Assembly (NCBI GenBank): GCA_943787535.1
Contig: CALSMU010000017.1
Location: 1-52,427 of the forward strand
DNA from: an uncultured Flavobacteriales bacterium
GTDB lineage: Bacteria > Bacteroidota > Bacteroidia > Flavobacteriales_D > Parvicellaceae
Reading direction: 5' to 3'
DNA: 52,427 nucleotides
Shown here piece after piece: positions 34,786 through 42,770 of the stretch. The notes under the pieces are model-generated. The model was not told the origin of the DNA, did not search any database, and saw only the letters and a list, made by a program, of their open reading frames with translations. The position numbers were made by a program, and so were the translations under genes. How positions within the stretch are numbered: the first letter of the stretch is position 1; each line of letters opens with the position of its first letter.

Positions 34786-35499
34786 TTGAAACGAATATTG
34801 ATAATAGGAGCCACATCTGGTATTGGTAATCAAATTACCCGAGACCTTGAGAAAAGCCACCAGTTATTTATTACTGGTCGGAAACAATCAAAGCTTGATT
34901 TGATGAACAGTGATATGTCATGCGTTTATTTATTGGATTTGAATGATGAAAATGGTTTTAATGTGTTGTTAGAAAAACTTCCAGTTTTGGATGGCGTAGT
35001 ATTTTGTGCTGGAGTTACCAATCATACGCCTGCTAAGTTTATTCAGCAAAAACATATCGAAGAGGTCTTCAATGTAAATGTATTAGGGGTAATCAAGCTG
35101 GTTACAATTCTATTGAAAGAGAAGAAGATCGGTAGATATGGGTCATTGGTGTTTTTAAGCTCAATAGCAACTAAGTTTCCATATTTTGGAGGTTCTTTAT
35201 ATGTTGCCTCAAAAATGGCATTGGAAGGTTTTGCTAAAACATTAGCGATAGAGTTAAGCGATAAGAAAATCAGAGTAAATTGTGTGTCTCCAGCTTTTGT
35301 CAGAACGGATATGAGCCAAAAAGTTGAAGATTTATCATCTGAGGATGCATTTGAGGTGTTTTCTAAAAAACATCCTTTTGGAGTTGTCGAAATCAAAGAT
35401 GTTTCAAATATGGTTTGCCATTTACTCTCGGATGAGAGTATGTCAATTACAGGTCAGGTAATGCAGGTAGGTAACTTTAATTCTGGACTAAAAATGTAG
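34786..35499 (+). CDS. SDR-family oxidoreductase, probable 3-oxoacyl-ACP reductase
   Basis: 237 residues, classical short-chain dehydrogenase. GATSGIG (8-14) binds the nucleotide cofactor, CAGV is at 74-77, and the catalytic Ser125/126, Tyr139 and Lys143 (YVASK) are in place; RVNCVSPAFVRTDM is the usual proline turn. The start is TTG at 34786, 1 nt after the previous stop; no ATG precedes GATSGIG. Position after two ketosynthases and a carrier protein suggests it reduces their 3-oxoacyl product to 3-hydroxyacyl, as FabG does. A sugar substrate cannot be ruled out. Confidence 0.85.
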   Translation: MKRILIIGATSGIGNQITRDLEKSHQLFITGRKQSKLDLMNSDMSCVYLLDLNDENGFNVLLEKLPVLDGVVFCAGVTNHTPAKFIQQKHIEEVFNVNVLGVIKLVTILLKEKKIGRYGSLVFLSSIATKFPYFGGSLYVASKMALEGFAKTLAIELSDKKIRVNCVSPAFVRTDMSQKVEDLSSEDAFEVFSKKHPFGVVEIKDVSNMVCHLLSDESMSITGQVMQVGNFNSGLKM

Positions 35500-35506
35500 G
35501 ATTACC

Positions 35507-36436
35507 ATGGAGAGAGAAATTACATATTCAATTGTTATTCCTGCTTTTAACTGTAAGGAAACTATTGCTCAATTATGTAGTGAAATTGAAGATGTTTTTC
35601 AATCGGTTTCTGATTCTTACGAAATAATAATTGTGAATGATGGAGGGAATGTAGATGCTTGGGTTGAAATTGAAAAGTTACATGAGTTCCGAAAAGCAAG
35701 AATCACCGCAATTAGATTGACAAGAAATTATGGGCAACATAATGCTACCCTTTGTGGTATTGAAAACTCTACTGGAAAATACATCATCACAATAGACGAT
35801 GATTTGCAGGTCAGGCCAATGGAAATACTTAAACTAATAGAGGGTTTGAATAGTTCTTTACATCAGTTAATCTATGGGGTTTACCAAAAAAAACAACACT
35901 CTTTATTAAAAAATATTGGAAGTAGTTCACTAAAAAAAGTGTCCACATTGTTGCTAAAGTCTCCTGGTAAAGGTTCTTCTTTTCGGCTGATTACAAAGGC
36001 GTTAGCTGAGAAAATATTGCAGCATGGACAGAGTTTTGTATATGTTGACGAATTGTTGTTATGGTATACGGATAATATTATTTTCGTGAAAGTGGAACAC
36101 GAGAAACGAAAAACGTCAAAATCTGGTTACTCTTCGTTTAAATTATTTAAAATCGTATTTAATATTACAACTCATTATACCGCAATACCATTAAAGTTAA
36201 TGACCTATGCTGGATTGATTTTTTCAGTTATTACGTTTCTACTTGGAATCTTTTTCATTATAAAAAAAACCTGGGCTAATGTACCCTTAGGATATACTTC
36301 TTTAATAGTGACAATTCTTTTTTCAACAAGTTTAATCCTATTGTCTCTTGGGATTATTGGGCAATACCTGTATAAGCTATATCAAGCTCAAAATAGAAAA
36401 CCGTCTTATACAGTGATGAAAAAACTGCATAAATGA
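35507..36436 (+). CDS. Family 2 glycosyltransferase of the DPM1/ArnC/GtrB type
   Basis: 309 residues. The GT-A domain has YSIVIPAFN at the N terminus, IIIVNDGG, NYGQHNATLCGIENSTG and the metal-binding DDD in TIDDDLQ, which match enzymes that load a sugar on a polyprenyl phosphate (dolichol-phosphate mannose synthase, ArnC, GtrB). Two C-terminal membrane helices (about 225-250 and 260-290) are the GtrB/ArnC topology. It is expected to make undecaprenyl-phosphate-sugar in the inner leaflet, which a GT-C enzyme such as the TMTC-like protein can use after flipping. It is 7 nt after the reductase gene. Confidence 0.87.
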   Translation: MEREITYSIVIPAFNCKETIAQLCSEIEDVFQSVSDSYEIIIVNDGGNVDAWVEIEKLHEFRKARITAIRLTRNYGQHNATLCGIENSTGKYIITIDDDLQVRPMEILKLIEGLNSSLHQLIYGVYQKKQHSLLKNIGSSSLKKVSTLLLKSPGKGSSFRLITKALAEKILQHGQSFVYVDELLLWYTDNIIFVKVEHEKRKTSKSGYSSFKLFKIVFNITTHYTAIPLKLMTYAGLIFSVITFLLGIFFIIKKTWANVPLGYTSLIVTILFSTSLILLSLGIIGQYLYKLYQAQNRKPSYTVMKKLHK

Positions 36437-37125
36437 TACTGGAAAAATATGGTATTCAGTTAAGGAGAATAACCAAAGTTGATTTGGAACTGATTCGTCA
36501 AAATCGAAATTCACAAGCAATTGCTTCCAAGATGATTTTCCGCAAACATATAACAGCTGAGCAGCAGTTAAAATGGTTTGATTCAATAAATAATGTTAAT
36601 AATATTTACTGTCTAATTCTGTATAATGGGAAAGCCATTGGCTTAATAAATGACAAGGATATGGATTGGCATAAAGGAAATTCGGAATCGGGACTGTTTG
36701 TTTGGGATAAAGACTGTTTAAAAACAATCATACCATCACTTGCTTCATTATGTCTTCTTGAGTTGGGGTATGAAATGTTAAATTGGAATGAAGTATTCAT
36801 TAAGGTATTGAAAACTAATATTGCAGCAATAGCGTTTAATAAACAGTTGGGTTTTAAACTTTTGAAAATAGAGGGGAGTGACGAAGTAGCTCATTTCTAT
36901 CTGAATAAAAGATTGTTTGAGAAAAAAGTAAGAAGAAGCATAGTTTCCATGACTAAGCTCAGTGATATTAAAACATTGAAGCTGATTTTGGATGAGGTCG
37001 ATGAGGCCTCTGGTCTTTCAGAAAAGATTGAAAATAGAATGCTTCAATCTGAAAATAATATAAGAAAGGTTAAAAAGGAAAATGTTATGCACTATTGTTA
37101 TGATATATTGGGTTTTCAGCAATAG
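36433..37125 (+). CDS. GNAT acetyl/acyltransferase, sugar-N-acyltransferase-like, with C-terminal extension
   Basis: 230 residues; its ATG overlaps the glycosyltransferase stop (ATGA). Residues 1-155 have the GNAT layout of the PseH/RimJ type: QNRNSQAIASKMIFRKHITAEQQLKWFDS near the N terminus resembles the block in nucleotide-aminosugar N-acetyltransferases, and AFNKQLGFK is the C-terminal motif. About 75 further residues, rich in Lys, Glu and Ile, form a helical extension I do not recognise. Acyl-ACP could be the donor, since a carrier protein and ketosynthases are encoded next to it; this is inference. Last gene of the operon. Confidence 0.75.
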   Translation: MILEKYGIQLRRITKVDLELIRQNRNSQAIASKMIFRKHITAEQQLKWFDSINNVNNIYCLILYNGKAIGLINDKDMDWHKGNSESGLFVWDKDCLKTIIPSLASLCLLELGYEMLNWNEVFIKVLKTNIAAIAFNKQLGFKLLKIEGSDEVAHFYLNKRLFEKKVRRSIVSMTKLSDIKTLKLILDEVDEASGLSEKIENRMLQSENNIRKVKKENVMHYCYDILGFQQ

Positions 37126-37129
37126 AGTG

Positions 37130-38176
37130 TTATTTTTTTTTGAATAATTTGAAATAGAGATTTGACATTATTGATTTGTTTGTTTGGAATCGGAGAGGAA
37201 CAATTTTAAGGTAGATAGTGTTGAAAACAAACCATGCATTTGAATAAATAATATCTGGTATCACAACAAGCTTGTACCAGATGTTTTTTTTCTTTATAAC
37301 CTTTTCGTATCCTGCTGAAAGCCCTGTTTTTCCAACAACAGAGTCGGCTAGTTCTATCTGCCTCTTTGATAATTTTCTCTTCCAACCATAAATGAAGTCA
37401 GAAGAGATTGGATGAAACAATTTGCTATGATACCTATCTACCTCTTCTTGTGTGTGGATGGCTAAAACCTTGTCTTTTATTCTGTAATAGTGAACCATAT
37501 CCTCATCATAAGGGATGTTCAGAAAATTGCAAATGTTTACTACTTCACTCTTAGGATTTAATACTAAATCTTCATATCGAATAAAATAATAATTATTCAT
37601 GTTGGTTACCATTATTTTTCGAACTTGGTTAAATGAATACTTCCATCTATAGCAAACTAGAGATAAATGATTTCCTTCGAAATCAATTTTGCTCATCGAT
37701 AAATAATGATCCCTGTAGTCTCTTGTTAAATGAATGATTTTTGCATTTGGAAACAGTTTTAGCATAACCCTTAGTTCACTTATGTTGTATGAATATCCCG
37801 GGTTTTTATCTCCTATTAAAATAATTTCTCTTTTGTCGAAAAAAGAAACATAATTGAGATACAAAAGTTTAATTAGTCTTGTAAAGGTTGCATTTGGCCC
37901 TAGTTTTAAAATGTCCTCTTTAAGCTTTTTTTTGTTAATAATCCAGTAGTCAATTTTTGCTTGTGTGAAAATGTCATGATAGAATTCTAGTAGCTTGCTA
38001 TTGTTCCAATTCTCTATTTTTCCGTATTTAAAATGTAAGAAAACGATAACCTTACCTTCAAGAGGAATGGATACATTTGGGTGTGCATCTAATATAGTCC
38101 TGAGCATAGTCGTGCCTGACCTTGGTCTTCCAATAATAAAGAAAATGGGAATGTTGTCAAGGGTTGATATTTCCAT
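37130..38176 (-). CDS. Sulfotransferase-family protein
   Basis: 348 residues. The N-terminal 5'-phosphosulfate loop GRPRSGTTMLRTIL (near 16-29) and the 3'-phosphate motif IHLTRDYRDHYLSM (near 150-163) identify the PAPS-dependent sulfotransferase family. A catalytic-type His is not certain. The protein has no signal peptide, so it should act in the cytosol. It is convergent with the GNAT gene, with only 4 nt between stop codons, and may decorate the product of that operon or another glycan or lipid. No PAPS-synthesis genes are in the window. Confidence 0.85.
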   Translation of the reverse strand: MEISTLDNIPIFFIIGRPRSGTTMLRTILDAHPNVSIPLEGKVIVFLHFKYGKIENWNNSKLLEFYHDIFTQAKIDYWIINKKKLKEDILKLGPNATFTRLIKLLYLNYVSFFDKREIILIGDKNPGYSYNISELRVMLKLFPNAKIIHLTRDYRDHYLSMSKIDFEGNHLSLVCYRWKYSFNQVRKIMVTNMNNYYFIRYEDLVLNPKSEVVNICNFLNIPYDEDMVHYYRIKDKVLAIHTQEEVDRYHSKLFHPISSDFIYGWKRKLSKRQIELADSVVGKTGLSAGYEKVIKKKNIWYKLVVIPDIIYSNAWFVFNTIYLKIVPLRFQTNKSIMSNLYFKLFKKK

Positions 38177-38443
38177 ATCTTGATGAAAGTAGTAAATAAT
38201 CTCAGTATAGCAAATATATGTTGAATTTGAAAAATTTTAACCGAGATGTAATTTTAATAACCAATTAAATTTCGGACTTAAATACTATTCCGTTGATACA
38301 TATTCAATATACCGTTTATCAAGTTTTCACGAATTTAATTTAAAAGGGCAACCTATTTTATGATTCCTTCGTCTAAATTGCGATATTTACAATCTAAATT
38401 GAGAAAATTTACGTTTAATTTTATTTTTGACCACATTAATAAC
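38177..38443. promoter_or_regulatory. Intergenic region with a good promoter for the small secreted protein
   Basis: TTG (38399-38401), 20 nt, then TATTTTTG (38422-38429) match the Bacteroidota promoter with ideal spacing. The ATG at 38444 is 15 nt further on, so the leader is short. The rest of the region is AT-rich and holds nothing else I recognise. Confidence 0.5.
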
Positions 38444-38809
38444 ATGAAAAAACCTATCTTCTTTTGTCTGTTTTTAGTTGCTTTTTTGACCACTCAAAAT
38501 ATTAGCGCTCAGAAAATTGAAACTTTAGAATCTCCAGAATACAAAAGGGAAAGGCCTGTCAGAGTTGAAGCTCTGCCTTCCTATAATCCTTTGTATATTA
38601 TTTCCGTTAAAAAGTTGCCCTCATATTTTATTTCTGGAGACATTCCCGAATCATTTCCGAAATATGACCCTAGCCTTAAAAAAGGCGCAAATAAAAAAAT
38701 TGCTTTAGAATGGTGTATTGTTCCATCAAATCGAGCTTTACTAACAGAAAATGGAAAAGCGCGGGTTGATGCAAAGCTGGAAGAACTAAAAGCGAAATCA
38801 AACAAATAA
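38444..38809 (+). CDS. Small secreted protein of unknown function (121 aa)
   Basis: The ATG at 38444 gives a clean signal peptide (MKKPIFFCLFLVAFLTTQNISAQ) with cleavage after Ala-Gln. A frame 28 codons longer to 38360 would bury that signal and overlap the promoter. The mature part (about 98 residues) has proline-rich, strand-type segments (VEALPSYNPLYIISVKKLPSYFI) and a basic C-terminal helix. No named family is recognised. It lies 38 nt before the giant adhesin gene and may be cotranscribed with it. Confidence 0.65.
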   Translation: MKKPIFFCLFLVAFLTTQNISAQKIETLESPEYKRERPVRVEALPSYNPLYIISVKKLPSYFISGDIPESFPKYDPSLKKGANKKIALEWCIVPSNRALLTENGKARVDAKLEELKAKSNK

Positions 38810-38847
38810 TTATTTACTCCTCTTTTAATAATATCATTCATAATAGT

Positions 38848-41800
38848 ATGAAATATATATATTACTCTTTTATATTGCCATTCATTTTGGGGATTTCAAC
38901 TGGTGTTTTGGCACAAGGAACAACATGTGCTGATGCTGATCCGTTTTGTACAGGAACAAGTTACAGTTTTCCGAACAATACAGGAACATCCGCCCAAGCA
39001 GGACCTGATTATGGATGTTTAATTACTCAGCCTAATCCAGCTTGGTATTATTTGCAAATTGATCAATCTGGAACCATCCAAATGGATATTTCACAAGTTG
39101 ATGCTAGCGGGTCGGGCATTGACGTAGATTTTATTGCGTATGGGCCTTTTGGTTCTGCTACCGCGGGTTGTGGGGCACTCACTTCTGGGAATACGGTCGA
39201 CTGCAGCTTTTCTGCAGCTGCCAATGAAACAGCTACAATAACAGGTGCTGTTTCAGGGGAGTACTATATTTTATTAATAACTAATTTTTCAAATCAACCA
39301 GGTAATATTTCTTTTTCCCAGACTGGAGGTACAGGGTCTACGGATTGTTCAATTGTTGCACCAACATGTCCAACAGTAGGGTTTCATGTTGAAAGTGCAG
39401 GTAATGTTATTGATTTACCGATTTCGGTAGATTGTAATGTTGATGGTTGGGTATTTTTACGTCATGACGACGTTGCTACAGCCGGTGGATTGCTAACTCC
39501 AACAGCAACAGTAAATATCGCAACTAACGGAGAGACTGCGGGTAATAATATTTATGGTTATGAGAATAATGGAGGAACTTGGAATAACTATTGGGGTTCG
39601 CAAAATATTCCTTCGAATACAAATTTTTCCTTTACAATGTATGAAATGGATAATGTTACAGCAACATCATTTGGAGTTGAAATGTGCGATGTTAATTCTG
39701 GGGCCGATATGAGTTATACGGTTGTTGATGCCAATTGCGGAGCAACAATAGCAACAGGAACTTGGGTAGCAAGTGATGGTACAAACGGTGGGTCTTCTGG
39801 CCCAACTGGAAATCCATCTTCTGGGGGATGTTCTTTTTTCTCCTTTCCAACTTCTGCGGTAAGTGGTTCAGCTGTATATACTTGCCCTACTTGTCCAGCT
39901 GGTTCATTTGTTACCACGGATTATGGCTTTGCCTATTTTAATCCCGCACAAGCAGGACCTGGCACTTACGATATTACTTATTGTTTTGATAATGGATGTG
40001 GATGTTCTGGATGTCAGACCGAGCAAATAACTGTGGTGAACCCGTATGATGCTTCATTTACTTATTCGGCTCCTACCTATTGTCAATATGATGCGGATCC
40101 AACTGCCTCAATAACTGGAGATGCAGGAGGAACATTTACTTCTACTCCGGGAGGTTTGTCCTTAAATAGTGCTTCTGGTGCAATTGATGTTTCCGCTAGC
40201 ACACCTGGAACCTATACGGTTTCCTATACGGTGGGATCTGGTGCTATAGATTATTCAGGAAGTTGCAATGATGTAGTTGATGCTACCGTTACTATTGGAG
40301 CAACTCCTACCGCAAATGCTGGTTCTAATGCAGTTGTTAATTGTTCTAGTCCAACTGCTACACTAAGTGGTACCGGTGGCGGAACCTATTCATGGGTTGC
40401 TTCTGGTGGTGGAAATATAACGACTGGGACAGGCACTGCAACACCAACTGTTGATGCTGCAGGAACATATACGTTAACTGTAACGAATGCTGCTGGATGT
40501 ATAGACTCAGATATAACAACGGTTTCAGAGGATATCACACCACCAACAGCTGGATCAAGTGCTGCCGGAATAATAGATTGTAACAATACCACTACGACAG
40601 TTACCGGAACGGGCGGTGGAACCTATTCATGGGTTGCTTCTGGTGGCGGAAATATTACTTCTGGGGCTGGATCAGCAACTGCAACTGTTGATGCAGCAGG
40701 AACCTACACTGTTACGGTAACAGGAGCAAATGGATGTGTAGATACAGATGTAACTGTTGTTACGGATGACTTAACCACTCCCATTGCGAATGCAGGATCT
40801 GCAGGAGTTATAGATTGTAATAATACTACCATTAATCTTTCCGGTTCAGGCGGAGGTGATTATTCATGGGTTGCCTCTGGCGGTGGAAATATTACATCTG
40901 GGGCAAGCTCTGCTACTCCTACAATAAATGCTGCTGGAACATATACAGTTACAGTTACAGGTACTAATGGATGCACAGATACGGATGTTACCAATGTAAC
41001 AACTGATCTAACACCGCCAAATGCAGATGCTGGATCAGATGGCGCAATAGACTGTACTGTATCTGCAGCTGATTTAACTGCAACGGGTGGCGGAACATAT
41101 TCATGGGTTGCTTCATCCGGTGGAAATATAACAAGTGGTGCAAATTCACCTACAATGACTGGAAATGCCGCCGGAACATATACAGTTACAGTTACAGGAG
41201 CAAATGGATGTACAGATACGGATGTAGCTGTAATAACTTCGAATGTTACCGTTCCAACAGCAGATGCTGGTTTGGATCAAACATTGGATTGTAATAACGC
41301 GACGGTTAATATGACTGCTACAGGCGGTGGAACCTACTCATGGGTTGCAACTGCAGGTGGTAATATTATTGCAGGTGCTGGATCAGCAACCATTACTGCA
41401 GATGCAAGTGGGACTTATACGGTTACAGTTACAGCGACAAGTGGGTGTACATCTACTGATGATGTGCAAGTAACCACTAGTCCAACTCCTACTGCTTCAA
41501 TGAGTGGAGGTGGGACAATATGTGCTGGAGAAGCTATACCAGATGTGATAATTTCTTTGACAGGAGAAGCTCCTTGGACAGTTACTTATAATAATGGAAG
41601 CTCTAATACGACAGTTAACCCAGCAACATCTCCATTTACAATTTCTGGAGGAATTGATGGTGCATATACTATTGTAAGTGCTTCAGATGCTACAACTTGT
41701 CCAGCAATAATAAGTGGATCCGCAATTATCACTACAAATCCATTGCCAGTTGCCGTTGTAACGGGAGGCGGTACAATTTGCGCAACAGATCCAATTCCAG

Positions 41801-42504
41801 ATGTAACGATTACCTTAACCGGAACAGCTCCATGGAATATTACTTACGAATTGGATGGAACACCTACTAGCATTGTGTCTAATACTTCACCTTATATAAT
41901 CTCTGGAGGGGCTGATGGAAATTATGTAATAACTTCGGTTTCTGATGCAAATTGTATAGGCACAAGTAACGGAACAGCTAATATTACTACTAATCCATTG
42001 CCTACTGCTACGATAAGTGGTGGAGGAACAATTTGTGCTGGTGATCCAATTCCAGATATTACTATTTTGCTAACGGGAACAGGTCCTTGGTCTGGTAATT
42101 ACTTTGATGGAACTAACACGATACCATTTTCTACCAATACAAGTACTTTTATAATTCAAAATGGAGCTGACGGAACGTACACAGTATCAAATGTTTCCGA
42201 TGTAAACTGTGTTGGTGTAGCAATCGACGTTGCTACGATTACTACTAGCCCTTTACCAACAGCTAACGTAACAGGAGGAGGAACCATTTGTGCGGGAGAT
42301 CCTATTCAAGATGTTATTTTTACCTTAACAGGAACAGGACCGTGGTCATTAACTTATACAGATGGAGTTACTCCATCAACAATAGTTGTAAATAGTTCTC
42401 CGTTTATTTTGTCAAATGCTACGGATGGAACGTATAGTGTTACAGCTTTATCAGATGCTACTGCATGTTCAGGAACATCTTTTATTGGTCTGCAACAGTA
42501 TTAA
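38848..42504 (+). CDS. Giant Ig-like repeat adhesin, T9SS type B cargo: N-terminal part of a frameshifted gene
   Basis: 1,218 residues in this frame. A signal peptide (1-22, GVLAQ) is followed by a conserved Cys-containing beta domain (TCADADPFCTGTSYSFPN, about 25-160), further beta modules, five 79-residue repeats with YSWVASGGGNI (about 486-880), and four and a half 86-residue repeats with SGGGTICAGDPIPDI. The frame ends early at TAA 42502-42504, within a repeat whose continuation is in the +2 frame from 42489. Adding one T at 42489 (GGTCT to GGTTCT) joins it to the next piece and gives a 2,242-residue protein ending in a type B sorting domain. It probably acts as surface adhesin or gliding-type filament. 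Whether the break is real or an error is unresolved. Confidence 0.85.
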   Translation: MKYIYYSFILPFILGISTGVLAQGTTCADADPFCTGTSYSFPNNTGTSAQAGPDYGCLITQPNPAWYYLQIDQSGTIQMDISQVDASGSGIDVDFIAYGPFGSATAGCGALTSGNTVDCSFSAAANETATITGAVSGEYYILLITNFSNQPGNISFSQTGGTGSTDCSIVAPTCPTVGFHVESAGNVIDLPISVDCNVDGWVFLRHDDVATAGGLLTPTATVNIATNGETAGNNIYGYENNGGTWNNYWGSQNIPSNTNFSFTMYEMDNVTATSFGVEMCDVNSGADMSYTVVDANCGATIATGTWVASDGTNGGSSGPTGNPSSGGCSFFSFPTSAVSGSAVYTCPTCPAGSFVTTDYGFAYFNPAQAGPGTYDITYCFDNGCGCSGCQTEQITVVNPYDASFTYSAPTYCQYDADPTASITGDAGGTFTSTPGGLSLNSASGAIDVSASTPGTYTVSYTVGSGAIDYSGSCNDVVDATVTIGATPTANAGSNAVVNCSSPTATLSGTGGGTYSWVASGGGNITTGTGTATPTVDAAGTYTLTVTNAAGCIDSDITTVSEDITPPTAGSSAAGIIDCNNTTTTVTGTGGGTYSWVASGGGNITSGAGSATATVDAAGTYTVTVTGANGCVDTDVTVVTDDLTTPIANAGSAGVIDCNNTTINLSGSGGGDYSWVASGGGNITSGASSATPTINAAGTYTVTVTGTNGCTDTDVTNVTTDLTPPNADAGSDGAIDCTVSAADLTATGGGTYSWVASSGGNITSGANSPTMTGNAAGTYTVTVTGANGCTDTDVAVITSNVTVPTADAGLDQTLDCNNATVNMTATGGGTYSWVATAGGNIIAGAGSATITADASGTYTVTVTATSGCTSTDDVQVTTSPTPTASMSGGGTICAGEAIPDVIISLTGEAPWTVTYNNGSSNTTVNPATSPFTISGGIDGAYTIVSASDATTCPAIISGSAIITTNPLPVAVVTGGGTICATDPIPDVTITLTGTAPWNITYELDGTPTSIVSNTSPYIISGGADGNYVITSVSDANCIGTSNGTANITTNPLPTATISGGGTICAGDPIPDITILLTGTGPWSGNYFDGTNTIPFSTNTSTFIIQNGADGTYTVSNVSDVNCVGVAIDVATITTSPLPTANVTGGGTICAGDPIQDVIFTLTGTGPWSLTYTDGVTPSTIVVNSSPFILSNATDGTYSVTALSDATACSGTSFIGLQQY
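40310..41487 (+). repeat. Five tandem 237-bp repeats in adhesin 1
   Basis: The anchor CATGGGTTGC occurs at 40391, 40628, 40865, 41102 and 41339, exactly 237 bp apart. Each unit encodes a 79-residue Ig-like module with GGGTYSWVASGGGNIT and AAGTYTVTVTG. Confidence 0.9.
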
Positions 42505-42770
42505 CAAATGCATTACCTACAGCTACTGTATCAGGAGGTGGGACAATATGTGCTGGAGCTGCTATTCCAGATATTACAATTACATTGACTGGAACTGGGC
42601 CTTGGGACTTGACATATACTGATGGTTTAGTACCCGTAACTGTTACAGCGAACACCAGTCCATATATTATTACTAATGGAGCAGACGGTACTTATTCGGT
42701 TACTGCAATTAATGATGCGAATTGTACTGGAACTGCTAGCGGTAGTGCAACTATACTGTCCAATTTGGTT
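41488..42770 (+). repeat. Five tandem 255-261-bp repeats in adhesin 1
   Basis: Unit starts at 41488, 41746, 42001, 42256 and 42516. Lengths are 258, 255, 255 and 260. The last is one base short of 261 (87 codons), which locates the frameshift. Each unit encodes PTATxSGGGTICAGDPIPDITITLTGTGPW. Confidence 0.88.

Noticed and set aside
38360..38443. Longer start for the small secreted protein
   Set aside because: It would put 28 residues before a clean signal peptide and run through the promoter box at 38422-38429.
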